From Chloroflexota bacterium (GTDB taxonomy: Bacteria; Chloroflexota; Chloroflexia; Chloroflexales; Roseiflexaceae), in the NCBI GenBank assembly GCA_018969485.1, contig JAGWYG010000001.1, positions 52,978 to 116,977 of the forward strand: 64,000 bases of DNA. The letters are read 5' to 3'. The notes under the pieces were generated by a model. The model did no database searches. It was not told where the DNA came from and worked only from the letters and a program-made list of their open reading frames with translations. Shown in pieces: positions 1 through 9,200 of the stretch. Made by a program: the position numbers and the translations under genes. Numbering within the stretch: the first letter of the stretch is position 1; each line of letters begins with the position of its first letter.

Positions 1-1131
1 CTCCAGGGCTGCGAGATCGGCGCCGCCGCGGTGTTTGAGCTGGAACGGCGTCTGCTCCGCCTGGCGCCCTGGATGGTCGATATCGACGACGCGGTGGATC
101 TGTCGGCCGAGGTGGCCGCCCGACTGGCGGCTGATGCTGCTGCCCCCGACGATGCCGATGACGGCGATGCTGCGGTCGCACTGGCCGTGTCGGCGCCAGA
201 CACCCGCGCCGTGATGCCTGCTGATGGCACGACGATCCGGCGTGCTGGCTTCATCGCGCTCGTCGGCCGGCCAAATGTCGGAAAATCGACGCTGCTGAAT
301 GCGATCCTGGGCCAGCATGTGGCGATCGTGTCGGCGAAGCCGCAGACGACACGATCGCTGCTGCGTGGCATGCTGGTGCGCAATGATGCCCAGTTGGTCT
401 TTGTCGATACGCCTGGGATCCATCCGCCGCGCACGCGCCTGGGCACGATGATGGTGGAGCAGGCGCGGCGTACCATCCCCGACGCCGATGTCGTCTGCAT
501 GGTGGTCGACATCAGCGTGCCACCACGCCGGCTCGATGCCGATGTCGCCGCATTGGTGCGCCGTACGCGTGCGCCGAGGATTCTGGTGCTGAACAAGGTC
601 GATCTGCCGAATCCCCAGGGCGGCGTACATCTCGATGCCTATCGGGAGCTTGGCCCGTGGGATATGGAGATCGCCGTGTCGGCGCGCGATGGCGTCGGGC
701 TGACGCTGCTGCTCGATGAACTGACGTCGCGGCTCCCGTCGGGGCCGCCACTGTATCCCTCGGACCAACTGACGGATCAGTCGGATCGCGAACATGTCGC
801 CGAGTTGATCCGCGAGCAGGTGCTGCGCCTGACCGAGCAAGAGGTACCGCACAGCGTGGCGATCGAGATTGAGGAGTGGCTGGAGCGTGAGCGCGGCTGG
901 TATATCCGTGCGACGATCTATGTCGAGAAGGACTCCCAACGTGGCATCGTGATCGGCTCGGCCGGGAATATGCTCCGGCGTATCGGCAGCGCCGCACGGG
1001 TATCGATCGAACGACATCTGGCGTGCGCCATCTACCTCGATCTCTGGGTCAAGGTGCGTACAGGGTGGCGCGATGATCCCACGGCGCTCCACTGGCTGGG
1101 CTATCGCCGGTCAACTGGCGAATCATCCTGA
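1..1131 (+). CDS. era: GTPase Era, left end open
   Basis: Era binds the 16S rRNA 3' end and acts in 30S subunit maturation. The P-loop GRPNVGKST lies near residue 80 counted from the GTG at 31, followed by the DTPG motif and NKVD, and a C-terminal KH domain with the typical IGSAGNMLRRIG stretch and a WRDD...LGY ending. The frame stays open from the P-loop to the left edge, so an acidic, alanine-rich N-terminal stretch of at least 70 residues precedes the normal Era start. Possible starts are the GTG at 31 and the ATG at 214, neither with a clear ribosome site; a fusion or a longer upstream domain is equally possible. It converges with the M42-like gene about 50 bp away. The Era assignment is sure; the start is not. 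Confidence 0.93.
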   Translation, partial: LQGCEIGAAAVFELERRLLRLAPWMVDIDDAVDLSAEVAARLAADAAAPDDADDGDAAVALAVSAPDTRAVMPADGTTIRRAGFIALVGRPNVGKSTLLNAILGQHVAIVSAKPQTTRSLLRGMLVRNDAQLVFVDTPGIHPPRTRLGTMMVEQARRTIPDADVVCMVVDISVPPRRLDADVAALVRRTRAPRILVLNKVDLPNPQGGVHLDAYRELGPWDMEIAVSARDGVGLTLLLDELTSRLPSGPPLYPSDQLTDQSDREHVAELIREQVLRLTEQEVPHSVAIEIEEWLERERGWYIRATIYVEKDSQRGIVIGSAGNMLRRIGSAARVSIERHLACAIYLDLWVKVRTGWRDDPTALHWLGYRRSTGESS

Positions 1132-1182
1132 GCGGCCAACCCTGCGCCCCTGGCGAGCCGCGCGCGCGCTCCCGACCCGCGG

Positions 1183-2658
1183 TCATCCGAACCGCCGCCA
1201 CAGTTGCTCGACGCCTCGCGCTACGCCGCCCCGCGCAAGGAAGCTGAGTTGCTGGAACGAATCTGCGCCGAAGAACCGTCCGTGCCGCAGCCGCCATCGT
1301 GCCGACCAGGCGATGCTGCCGCGCTCGGCTCGCAATTGCCGTGCGATCCCAGGCGTCAGCGGCAAGATGTCACGACGGAGCCTGCCGGTCAGCGTCGGTG
1401 CGGCTGGCGGAATGACCATATGGCTCGCTGCGCCGATCATGTGATCAAGTGTGTGTGCCATCGCCACGACATCGCGGACGCGAACCCGCTCCGGAATGAC
1501 TGCACCATCGGCGCCGATGTTGTGTTTGGCTGGATTCGGGATTGCCAGCGTGATAATATGACTACTCGTCGGAAAATGTGAGAATGCGGTGCCATTGCAT
1601 GCTCCTCCGAAGAGTGTATGCTGATGCACCAGACGAAGACGGTGAACTGCTTCGAGTGCCAGCGATTCCGCATCATTATTTTCTGTGCCGAACGAATATC
1701 CGTATGCGCAGTCAAGATCATTGACTTTCAACATCAATCCGTTGTCTGGATGTGGTAGATGTAGCTGTAAGGCGTCATATGACTCACGCAATGAGTGTAA
1801 TAAATCAGATTCTTCACGTAGTCCGAGCACCCATGTTTCATCATCAATGCGCATTTGACGTAAATCAGCCACACTAAAGTGATCATTGGTGCTTGATGAT
1901 CGGCGATACGCCAATGGAATAACCTCCATCGCTTCAAGTACCACAATCAGATGATTTGGTGTGATTTCACCAAATGGCGTTCTCTTTCGACATGCAATCA
2001 TACTTGCTGACACCTCAAAGATTTCTTCGAGGAACGTAAATATGTAGATGATGTCAATATCAGCGTATCTGGTGGGATCATTTGTAACTGCTTCGAGCGA
2101 AGCGAGTTGCACGCCAGTCGCGATGATATTGTCTGCTGAGTGCATCTGCAGCCATGTTTCATCAAGACTGAAGTCGGTGACATCCCAGAGGCCATGGCTG
2201 TCTGCTGGCACCGGTGCATCAGGTGCCAGCGTGATGATTGGCCGTTGTGCCCGATCGAGGCGGATGATCTGCCGCGTGCCGATCAGCTCGCCTGACGGAG
2301 CGAAGACCCGGATTGGCACAGGCGCCCTGGCCGTGAGATCCTGCAGGCGACTGAGGCCCAGGCTGCCGAGGGCCACGCCACTGCCCGTGCCATCGAGGAC
2401 GAATGCGGGATGATCGAGGTGCGTGTCGACGATCAGCGGGCGTGCGGCGCGACCGCGTCGGATGTGCACGTACAGGGCATAGTCGTCGATGGCATAGACG
2501 CCAAACTCCGGATCGGCACTCGGCGCACTGCGTGGTTGCATTCCCAGGTCATTGAGCAACGCCACCAGATGGTGCACGGTTGGGCGATACAAGTAGGGCG
2601 CATGGGGTATTACAGCCAGCTCGCGTGCGTGATCAAAAATTCGGTCCGGACGAATCAT
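1183..2658 (-). CDS. M42-like metallopeptidase (aminopeptidase family)
   Basis: The protein has 491 residues and the metal-site order of M42/M28 co-catalytic peptidases: THLDHP near residue 80, SADNIIATG near 175, a glutamate pair in FLEEIFEVSAS near 210, a late acidic site in GTENNDAES and a histidine in NPAKHNIG. M42 enzymes are usually about 350 residues, so the insert between the first and second metal motifs and the C-terminal 80 residues are extra. Its ATG overlaps the murE stop as ATGA, so the two are probably translated together. A cytoplasmic peptide-trimming role is inferred; a link to peptidoglycan peptides is only suggested by position. The segment 1555-2110 is visibly AT-rich compared with the rest of the gene. 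Confidence 0.75.
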   Translation of the reverse strand: MIRPDRIFDHARELAVIPHAPYLYRPTVHHLVALLNDLGMQPRSAPSADPEFGVYAIDDYALYVHIRRGRAARPLIVDTHLDHPAFVLDGTGSGVALGSLGLSRLQDLTARAPVPIRVFAPSGELIGTRQIIRLDRAQRPIITLAPDAPVPADSHGLWDVTDFSLDETWLQMHSADNIIATGVQLASLEAVTNDPTRYADIDIIYIFTFLEEIFEVSASMIACRKRTPFGEITPNHLIVVLEAMEVIPLAYRRSSSTNDHFSVADLRQMRIDDETWVLGLREESDLLHSLRESYDALQLHLPHPDNGLMLKVNDLDCAYGYSFGTENNDAESLALEAVHRLRLVHQHTLFGGACNGTAFSHFPTSSHIITLAIPNPAKHNIGADGAVIPERVRVRDVVAMAHTLDHMIGAASHMVIPPAAPTLTGRLRRDILPLTPGIARQLRAERGSIAWSARWRLRHGRFFGADSFQQLSFLARGGVARGVEQLWRRFG

Positions 2659-4181
2659 ACCGGTGGCTCCCCTGCAGTATAGTGCGTCGTCACCGCACGG
2701 GTGACGACCTCGAATTCATCCCATGCATGCTCACGACCGGCGATGGCGAGTGAACGCTCGTGCCCCTTGCCGGCGACAATGACCACGTCGCCCTCACGAG
2801 CCAGCGCGATGCCTCGGCCGATGCCGGTGGCACGATCACGCTCGCACCAGACATCGCGCCCCTCGACCCGGCCGGCTGCGATGCATCCCGCAATGATAGG
2901 CTGCATGATCTCGCCGACGTCCTGCTCGTACCAGTCGACTGCGGTGATGACGACCAGATCGGCCAGATGACCGGCAATCTCGCCCATCATCGTGCGCTTG
3001 CCCGGATCGCGTGGCCCGCCTGACAGCCCGAAGACGATGATCACGCGACCGGTGCTGATCTTCCGCGCCGTCCGCAAGACATGCTCGAGCGCCGCCGGCG
3101 TGTGTGCGTAATCGACGTAGACGGCGAATGGTGCCCGGAGTGCAACACGCGTCATGCGTGCCGCAACGGTCAGGACGCTGCCAAGGCCGCGTGCAATCAC
3201 ATCGAGGTCGATGCCATGAGCGATCCCGACAGCGGCGGCTGCCAGTGCATTGGCGACGTTGTGTTCGCCAATCAATGCAAGGTTGACACGCACCTGACCG
3301 ATTGGAGAAATCAACATGAACTCAGTCGAATCGAGGGAATACGTCAGATCATCTGCATATACCGATGACTGGCTGCTCATCCCATAATCGATCCGAGTAT
3401 CGGCATCGATCGATAAGAATATTGGAAATGCTGGATCTCCACGATTGATGACGCTAATTTTAGGAATATCTGGTTTCTTGACAGGATCTTCGCGCAATGC
3501 ATGAAATAGCCGTGCTTTTGCATCACGATACGCTTCATAACTACCATGATAGTCGAGATGCTCGCGCGTAATGTTCGTCAATACTGCAGTATCATACCCA
3601 CATCCCCATACGCGTCGTTGATCGAGCCCATGCGAGGTGGTTTCAATGACGGCAATCTCGATTCCTTGATCGACCATCTGGCGCAGGAAGCGTTGGATAT
3701 CGACGGCACCAGGCGTGGTGACATGGGTTCCAATATCACTGAATGCGCCGTCGATGGTCGCACCGATCGTCGTAATCAGGCCGACGCGATACCCGGCTGC
3801 GACGAAGATGGCCTGAATGAGGGTCGATGTCGTTGTTTTTCCATCGGTGCCAGTGACGCCAATGACCCGCAGGTGTCGTGCCGGCATGTCATGAAATGCG
3901 GCGGCGGCCATCGCCAGGGCGGCGCGTGGATGCTCGACGACGATGTACGGTATGCTGGCCGGCCAGGACGGATCAGCCTGATGGCAGATGACCGCGGCAG
4001 CCCCGCGGGCGACGGCATCGGGCACGAATCGGTGGCCGTCGGTGGCCCCGCCGGCGACGGCGACGAACAGGGCGCCCGGAGTGACGAGGCGTGAATCGCT
4101 GATGATCGCCGTGATGGGCACGTCGGCCGGGTTGATGACGGTAGCGGCATCAAGCGCCGCGATGATCTGTTGCAGGTGCAT
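2655..4181 (-). CDS. murE: UDP-N-acetylmuramyl-tripeptide synthetase (MurE type)
   Basis: Mur ligase that adds the third amino acid to UDP-MurNAc-L-Ala-D-Glu in the cytoplasm. Three domains are recognisable: the N-terminal UDP-binding domain, the ATPase domain with GTDGKTTT at residues 111-118, and the C-terminal domain with YAHTP and GGPRDPGKR. The length of 508 residues is usual. In meso-DAP enzymes a DNPR motif follows in the C-terminal domain; here the equivalent place reads VDWYEQD, so a different diamino acid is expected. Chloroflexus peptidoglycan is known to carry ornithine, which would fit. The ATG at 4181 is chosen because MHLQQII matches normal MurE starts; a TTG at 4196 is also in frame. 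Residues coded by 3290-3600 lie in an AT-rich patch. Confidence 0.9.
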   Translation of the reverse strand: MHLQQIIAALDAATVINPADVPITAIISDSRLVTPGALFVAVAGGATDGHRFVPDAVARGAAAVICHQADPSWPASIPYIVVEHPRAALAMAAAAFHDMPARHLRVIGVTGTDGKTTTSTLIQAIFVAAGYRVGLITTIGATIDGAFSDIGTHVTTPGAVDIQRFLRQMVDQGIEIAVIETTSHGLDQRRVWGCGYDTAVLTNITREHLDYHGSYEAYRDAKARLFHALREDPVKKPDIPKISVINRGDPAFPIFLSIDADTRIDYGMSSQSSVYADDLTYSLDSTEFMLISPIGQVRVNLALIGEHNVANALAAAAVGIAHGIDLDVIARGLGSVLTVAARMTRVALRAPFAVYVDYAHTPAALEHVLRTARKISTGRVIIVFGLSGGPRDPGKRTMMGEIAGHLADLVVITAVDWYEQDVGEIMQPIIAGCIAAGRVEGRDVWCERDRATGIGRGIALAREGDVVIVAGKGHERSLAIAGREHAWDEFEVVTRAVTTHYTAGEPPV

Positions 4182-4213
4182 GACAGTACTCGCCAATCAG
4201 ATACGATGCTCGC

Positions 4214-4219
4214 AGTATA
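4214..4219 (-). promoter_or_regulatory. Probable -10 element of the murE operon
   Basis: On the minus strand the sequence GGCTATACTGC holds a TATACT hexamer 32 bases before the murE ATG. No convincing -35 hexamer is seen 16-18 bp upstream. A nearly identical GCTATACTGC occurs before the amidohydrolase gene at 40864-40869. Confidence 0.45.
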
Positions 4220-4596
4220 GCCGAAGCCCGGCATGTGGTGTGCCGGCGGATGCCATGAACCAGGCGAGCACGGCGGCATAGCCGGCCGATGGGGTTCGCG
4301 CTGGCCATCGCCCATTTGTGCCACGATCCACACACCGCACCCGGTCGCATGGCAACGCGTCGGCAAGCACCAGCAGAATCCGATAGGTACTAGTGAGTTA
4401 TGGCCACATGGATGCATAAACTCATGACGAAACCCCCTTTACGGAGCGCGCATCATGCGGTACACTGGCAGGACATCGCGATGGACAGCAGACGAAGGTT
4501 CGATTTGCGGCGCGCGCGTCGCGGCGGGGTGCATGATGCCCACCGTTGAGCGATGGTGGAAATGTTTGGCCACACGACAAGGAGCGAGGCACAAGC
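4220..4596. other. Intergenic region upstream of murE
   Basis: About 380 bp between the divergent murE and the small gene at 4597. The open frames across it have no coding look. A GCGGTACACTGG stretch near 4455 resembles an extended -10 and could start plus-strand transcription. Nothing else recognised. Confidence 0.4.
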
Positions 4597-4884
4597 ATGG
4601 AACGACCGACTCGGCCCGGCGATCATCACGATGATGCAACGTCCTCACCGCCTCCTCCGGAGCACGCGGCTCCGGACACACCTGCTGACGAGGAGCCCGG
4701 CGTCATCGCCGAGGCGAGCGCCGGGTATGCCCCGGCGGACATGATCGCCGTCGCCCGTGACACCATCGAGCAGCTTCAGAGCCATCTGGTGTACGTGTAC
4801 GAGCGGTTTCCGACGCGGCGGCTGAAGCAAGGTATCCTGATCACACGGCATCTGCTGCGCGGTGTGCGCGGCCGCAGCCGGTAG
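4597..4884 (+). CDS. Small protein of unknown function, 95 residues
   Basis: Not recognised. The first 45 residues are rich in proline, aspartate, glutamate and alanine and look disordered; the last 45 (from ADMIAVARDTIEQLQ) form a likely amphipathic helix ending in a very basic tail RRLKQGILITRHLLRGVRGRSR-like segment. The ATG at 4597 has GAGG 7 bases upstream and AAGGAG a little further, so translation looks real. An in-frame start at 4546 lacks such a site. It stands alone before the large secretion locus. Confidence 0.55.
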   Translation: MERPTRPGDHHDDATSSPPPPEHAAPDTPADEEPGVIAEASAGYAPADMIAVARDTIEQLQSHLVYVYERFPTRRLKQGILITRHLLRGVRGRSR

Positions 4885-5001
4885 CGGCCCGGCGGTGGCG
4901 CGACCGGGATTACGCCCGGTGGTGCCACCGCTCGTGACGATGCGCAGCCTGGTGACATCTGGCCACCGGGATGCGGGTGCCGCCTTGCCCTGATCGGGCC
5001 G

Positions 5002-6210
5002 GTGGCATGCGCGGCGACGCCGCGACAATCTGTAGCAGACCTCATGATCTGCGGTCAGTCATTGAGCTCACGAGCGAGCCAATGGCTGGCCGCGTTTGTG
5101 TTATGGGGATTGGAGATGGATCACGAACGCAGGGCACTCAGCCTGCTCGTTCCGGCCATGTGGCTGGATCTGCATCGATCAGACGGCGTTGAGCTACAGC
5201 GCGCCGCGGTCGTGCGCTGGATCGCCGCCGGCGAGCAGTGCCTGGCACGCACGCAGCCGTCGCCGCCACGCGCGGCCCGCAGCATGGCGGCTCTCGCGGT
5301 GGCGATCAGCGACAGCATGGAGCGCGGCCAACCGGTGGCAGCACTCGATGCGCGTGTCGCACAGCTGCTCCCGACGCTCTTTCCGCTCGCCGTCGTGCCG
5401 GGCATGGCGGCGGTGCCCGACGGCATTGCGCTCACTGCCCACCTCCCCAGCCCGTTTCACGCCGATGGCGCGGATCGGGCGGCACCCCGCGAATCGCTTG
5501 AGACACACGGCTCCTCCGCTGCTGATGGATGGCAGCCGACGCCACATCTGTTCGCGGCCGGCGAGGAACCCGACTGGGGGCATGTCCAACCGCAGGTGCT
5601 GCCGCATGCCAGCACCTGCCGTGCCCAGGCGCCGCCGGCGTGGTCAAGCATGGCATTTGCATCGATCCGGGCGGCATTCCTGCAGGCCCAGCCCACGACC
5701 GCCGGGCAGCGGCTGAGCGCCTGGCGCTGGAACCTCGCCGCACGGAGCGGTGGCGTGATCGGCTACTGGTTTCGCGTCGGTCGCATCCTGCTCGGGTCGG
5801 CACATATCCCGGCCACCAGGCTCGCTCGTGCCCTCGCCATCCTTGGCATCGCCCTGCATGATGCCTGCATTGCCTGCTGGGAGAGCAAATATCACTATCG
5901 GCTGTTGCGTCCGATCCAGTGGATGCAGCGCGACATGCCGCACTGGTGGCCGGTCATCACGACGCCGGCACACCCCGCATACCCCTCGGCACATGCAGTC
6001 CTCGCGGGCGCTGCCAGCGCCGTGCTCGGGGCGCTGATGCCAGCAGCGCGCCGCGACCTTCGGTGGGTTGCCGGGCAGATCGCCAGCGCCCGCGTCGCCG
6101 CAGGCGTCCACTGGCCAATCGATGGGACTGCCGGGCTGGCGATGGGCCAGCAGGTTGCGGCGCGGGTACTCGCCCACACTCACGTGGCGCGGCGGCTGGA
6201 GGCCCGATGA
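5002..6210 (+). CDS. Vanadium haloperoxidase/PAP2-superfamily protein
   Basis: The C-terminal half carries the three phosphate/vanadate-binding motifs of this superfamily: K-x6-R-P (KYHYRLLRP, residues 296-304), PSAH near 328 in place of the usual PSGH, and R-x5-H-x3-D (R364, H370, D374) with alanine where a serine usually precedes the arginine. This fits the vanadium-dependent chloroperoxidase-like branch rather than membrane lipid phosphatases, since no membrane helices are seen. The substrate is unknown. The start is uncertain: GTG at 5002, ATG at 5044 and ATG at 5116 are all in frame. Its stop overlaps the start of the large surface protein as ATGA, preceded by CTGGAGG, so the two are coupled. 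Confidence 0.75.
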   Translation: MACAATPRQSVADLMICGQSLSSRASQWLAAFVLWGLEMDHERRALSLLVPAMWLDLHRSDGVELQRAAVVRWIAAGEQCLARTQPSPPRAARSMAALAVAISDSMERGQPVAALDARVAQLLPTLFPLAVVPGMAAVPDGIALTAHLPSPFHADGADRAAPRESLETHGSSAADGWQPTPHLFAAGEEPDWGHVQPQVLPHASTCRAQAPPAWSSMAFASIRAAFLQAQPTTAGQRLSAWRWNLAARSGGVIGYWFRVGRILLGSAHIPATRLARALAILGIALHDACIACWESKYHYRLLRPIQWMQRDMPHWWPVITTPAHPAYPSAHAVLAGAASAVLGALMPAARRDLRWVAGQIASARVAAGVHWPIDGTAGLAMGQQVAARVLAHTHVARRLEAR

Positions 6211-9200
6211 CGAACCGGCTGCTGATGCTCATGCTGCTCGTGGCCGTCGGCGTGCTGGGGAGTGCTGACAGGACCATGGCGCAGATCGATCATGATCAGC
6301 CAGGCCGATCGCATGCCAGTCTCGTCGCCTGCCTGCGCGCCGGTGCCGATCTGGCATTGCCGGCCGAGGCGGCACCGCGACTGGCAGCGGCCTGCTTCGC
6401 CAGTGCCTGGGACATCACGGCCTATGGTCAGGCGGGTGGTGGCCCGTTGGCTGGCGACGCGCCGGGGAGCGATCCGGCGATCATCACGCTGGGCGACGGC
6501 AAGCCCGACGCCGCCGGCAGCGAACCGGGGCACGTCACCCTCGCCTCGCTGGCGCAGGTGGGCGCCGTGTATGGCCTTGCCTTCAGCAGCGGCGGCAATC
6601 CCTCGGCAACCGCCAGCGCCAATGGCGTCCAGGCGATGACTACCCCACGTGAGCCGCGACTGTTCAGCGCAGCATTCAGCCGCCGGCTCACGCGCTTCGG
6701 CCCGGGTGGTCCGGGTGCGATCTACGCCACCAGCCTGAGCACCGGCGCCCACGGCATCTTCGTGATGATCCCGGCGGTCGTTCCCGGGCCGGCGACCGCC
6801 GTGACGATTGCCGGCACCGCCACAGTGCCTGGCGATGGCAGCGCGACCGCGTATGCCAATCGGCTGCCGTTCAGTGCGACGATGGGCGGAATCCATCGCA
6901 TCCGGGGCGATGTCGAACTCGAGCGGCTGGCATCGCGCACCGGCCTCGGCGATCTCGATATCGACGCGCAGGAACGCTTCCTCTATGTCGTGAACCTCGC
7001 CCAGCGGCGCGTCTACCGGATCGATTCGTGGGCCGCACAGCCACAGGCGTCGCTGACGCTGCTGCCCGATCTGGTGACCGCCCTGCGTCCATGCAGCACC
7101 CAGGGTAGCGCGACATACCGGCCGTTCGGCCTGCATGTCACCAGCGGGTATGTCTATCTCGGGGGTGTCTGCAGCGACGAGTTCGATGGTGGTGGCGATC
7201 GCGCCGACGTGGCGTTGCGTGTCGATCGCTGGAATCTCGCCGCACAGCGCTGGGAGCCACTCATCCAGGCGCCGTTGGTGAACTACGTCGCACAACGCGG
7301 CATCATCCCCGGCGAGCGCCCATACGCCCTGGCGTGGCAGGCCTGGCGCGATGCCATTCCCACCGACGCCTACCTGCGCCCGTTTCCGGCACCGCTGGTC
7401 GCTGATCTGGCCCTTGATGACCGCGGCATGCTCTTCATCGGCATGCGTGATCGCATCGCCGACATGGCAGGGCCGCCCGGCATGCCGGTGAGTGCCGCCC
7501 GGGGGTATGGCGACCTGATGATCGCCACGCCGCTGGCGACCGGCGGCTGGGCGCCGCCGACGACGGGCAGTGATCCCACTGGCGATGACGGCATGCCGGG
7601 TGGTGCCGACGGCGCGCGCCACAACGAGGCGCTGTGGGGCGGTCTGGCCTGGATTCCCGGGCGGCACGACGGCATGCCGGGCGGCGAGATTGCAGTGACC
7701 GGATTGACGCCCTATCGGACGAACAGCGCCGGAGTCTTCTGGTACGACGCCGGCCGGGGCAGCGCGACAGCACGCGAGGAGATCTACCACGAAAGCCGCC
7801 GTGCGACGTTCAGCAAGGTCAGCGGACTGGGTGATCTGGAACTGCTGTGCGCCTGGGCGGCGCTCGGCGACCGGGTGTGGCGTGATCTCGATGGTGATGG
7901 CCTGCAGGACGCTGGCGAGCCCGGCATCGATGGCGTTCGCGTCTCGCTCTACCACGCCAGCGACACGTCGTTCAGCACGCCGCTGGCGACCGTCACGACG
8001 GGCGATGCGGATGGGGATGGCGTCGGCGGCGAATATCGCTTCTACGTCGAGCCGTTCCGCACGTATCGTGTGCGCCTCGATCCAGCCCAGTTCGCACCTG
8101 GCGGCGTGCTGCGCGACTGGTTCGTCACGTCGCCTGATCGTGGCGCCAGCGATCTGCTCGACAGCGATGCCGACCAGATCAGCCGAGCGATGCTGATACC
8201 GGGCGTTGTGCGCGAGACGGTCGATCGGTCGTTCGATGTCGGGCTGGCGCCGCTGAGCCTGGCGAGCGGGTATGTCGGCGATCGTGTCTGGTTGGATGCT
8301 GATGGTGATGGCCTGCAGGACACCGGTGAAGCCGGAGTGGCGCAGATCACCGCAGAGCTATCGGCCTGCCAGGACAGCGTGCCATCGGCGGATTGTCGCC
8401 AGTGGCTCGCGTACGCACCCCAGGGCGGCGCTGCCCGTGGTGCGACCGGCACCACCGGGGCGTATCTGTTCAGCCGCCTGCCGCCCAACTTCTATCGGGT
8501 CATGTTCATGCCACCTGCCACGTACCTGGCGACACGGCGTGGCGCCGGCGACCCTGCACGCGACAGCGACGCCGATTCCACCACCGGATGGCGCACTGCT
8601 CCCGTCCGTGTCGACTCACCCGGCGGAACGCTGCATCATGATCTGGGATTATTGCCCGCGACTGCGAATGTCCAGCTGACCATGCAGGGTGCCGCGATGA
8701 CGGCGCTGACCACCACGACGACCTACGTGCTCGCGTATGGCGTCAGCCCCGGCCCGGTCGGCGCTGCCGGGGTCAGCATCGCCCTGACGATTCCGGGCGG
8801 CATGCGCTTCGTCACCGCGACACCATCGCCGAACGTCAGCGGATCGACGCTGCGCTGGAATCTTGCCAACGTCGCCGCTGGCACGAGCGGGCAGATTCAG
8901 CTGGTGTTGCAGGCGACACAGCTGGGCGATCAGGTGGTCGGCGCGCGAATCAGCACTACGACGCCGGGTGATCGCCCCGATGACAATGCTGCCAGCGTGA
9001 CGACGCGGGTGGTGCGCCCCAATGCGCGGATCGTGCTGACTGGCCCCACGACGGCCGCAGCCGGAGCGCGCGTGACGTATCAGGCAACGGTCACCAATCT
9101 GGCCGATTCGGAGGTGCCAGCGGCTGCACTCGCAGCTGCCGATGGGGTCATCGCCGAGCTCACGCTGCCGACCGGACTCGATGCGCCGACGCCGAGCCCG

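Noticed and set aside
5919..6206. Longer start for the large surface protein inside the haloperoxidase-like gene
   Set aside because: The upstream part is a shadow of the haloperoxidase-like gene; ATG 6207 has a ribosome site and a signal peptide follows it directly.
6180..7955. Long minus-strand frame of 591 codons opposite the surface protein
   Set aside because: It has no family pattern, is arginine-rich and mirrors the codon bias of the plus-strand gene.
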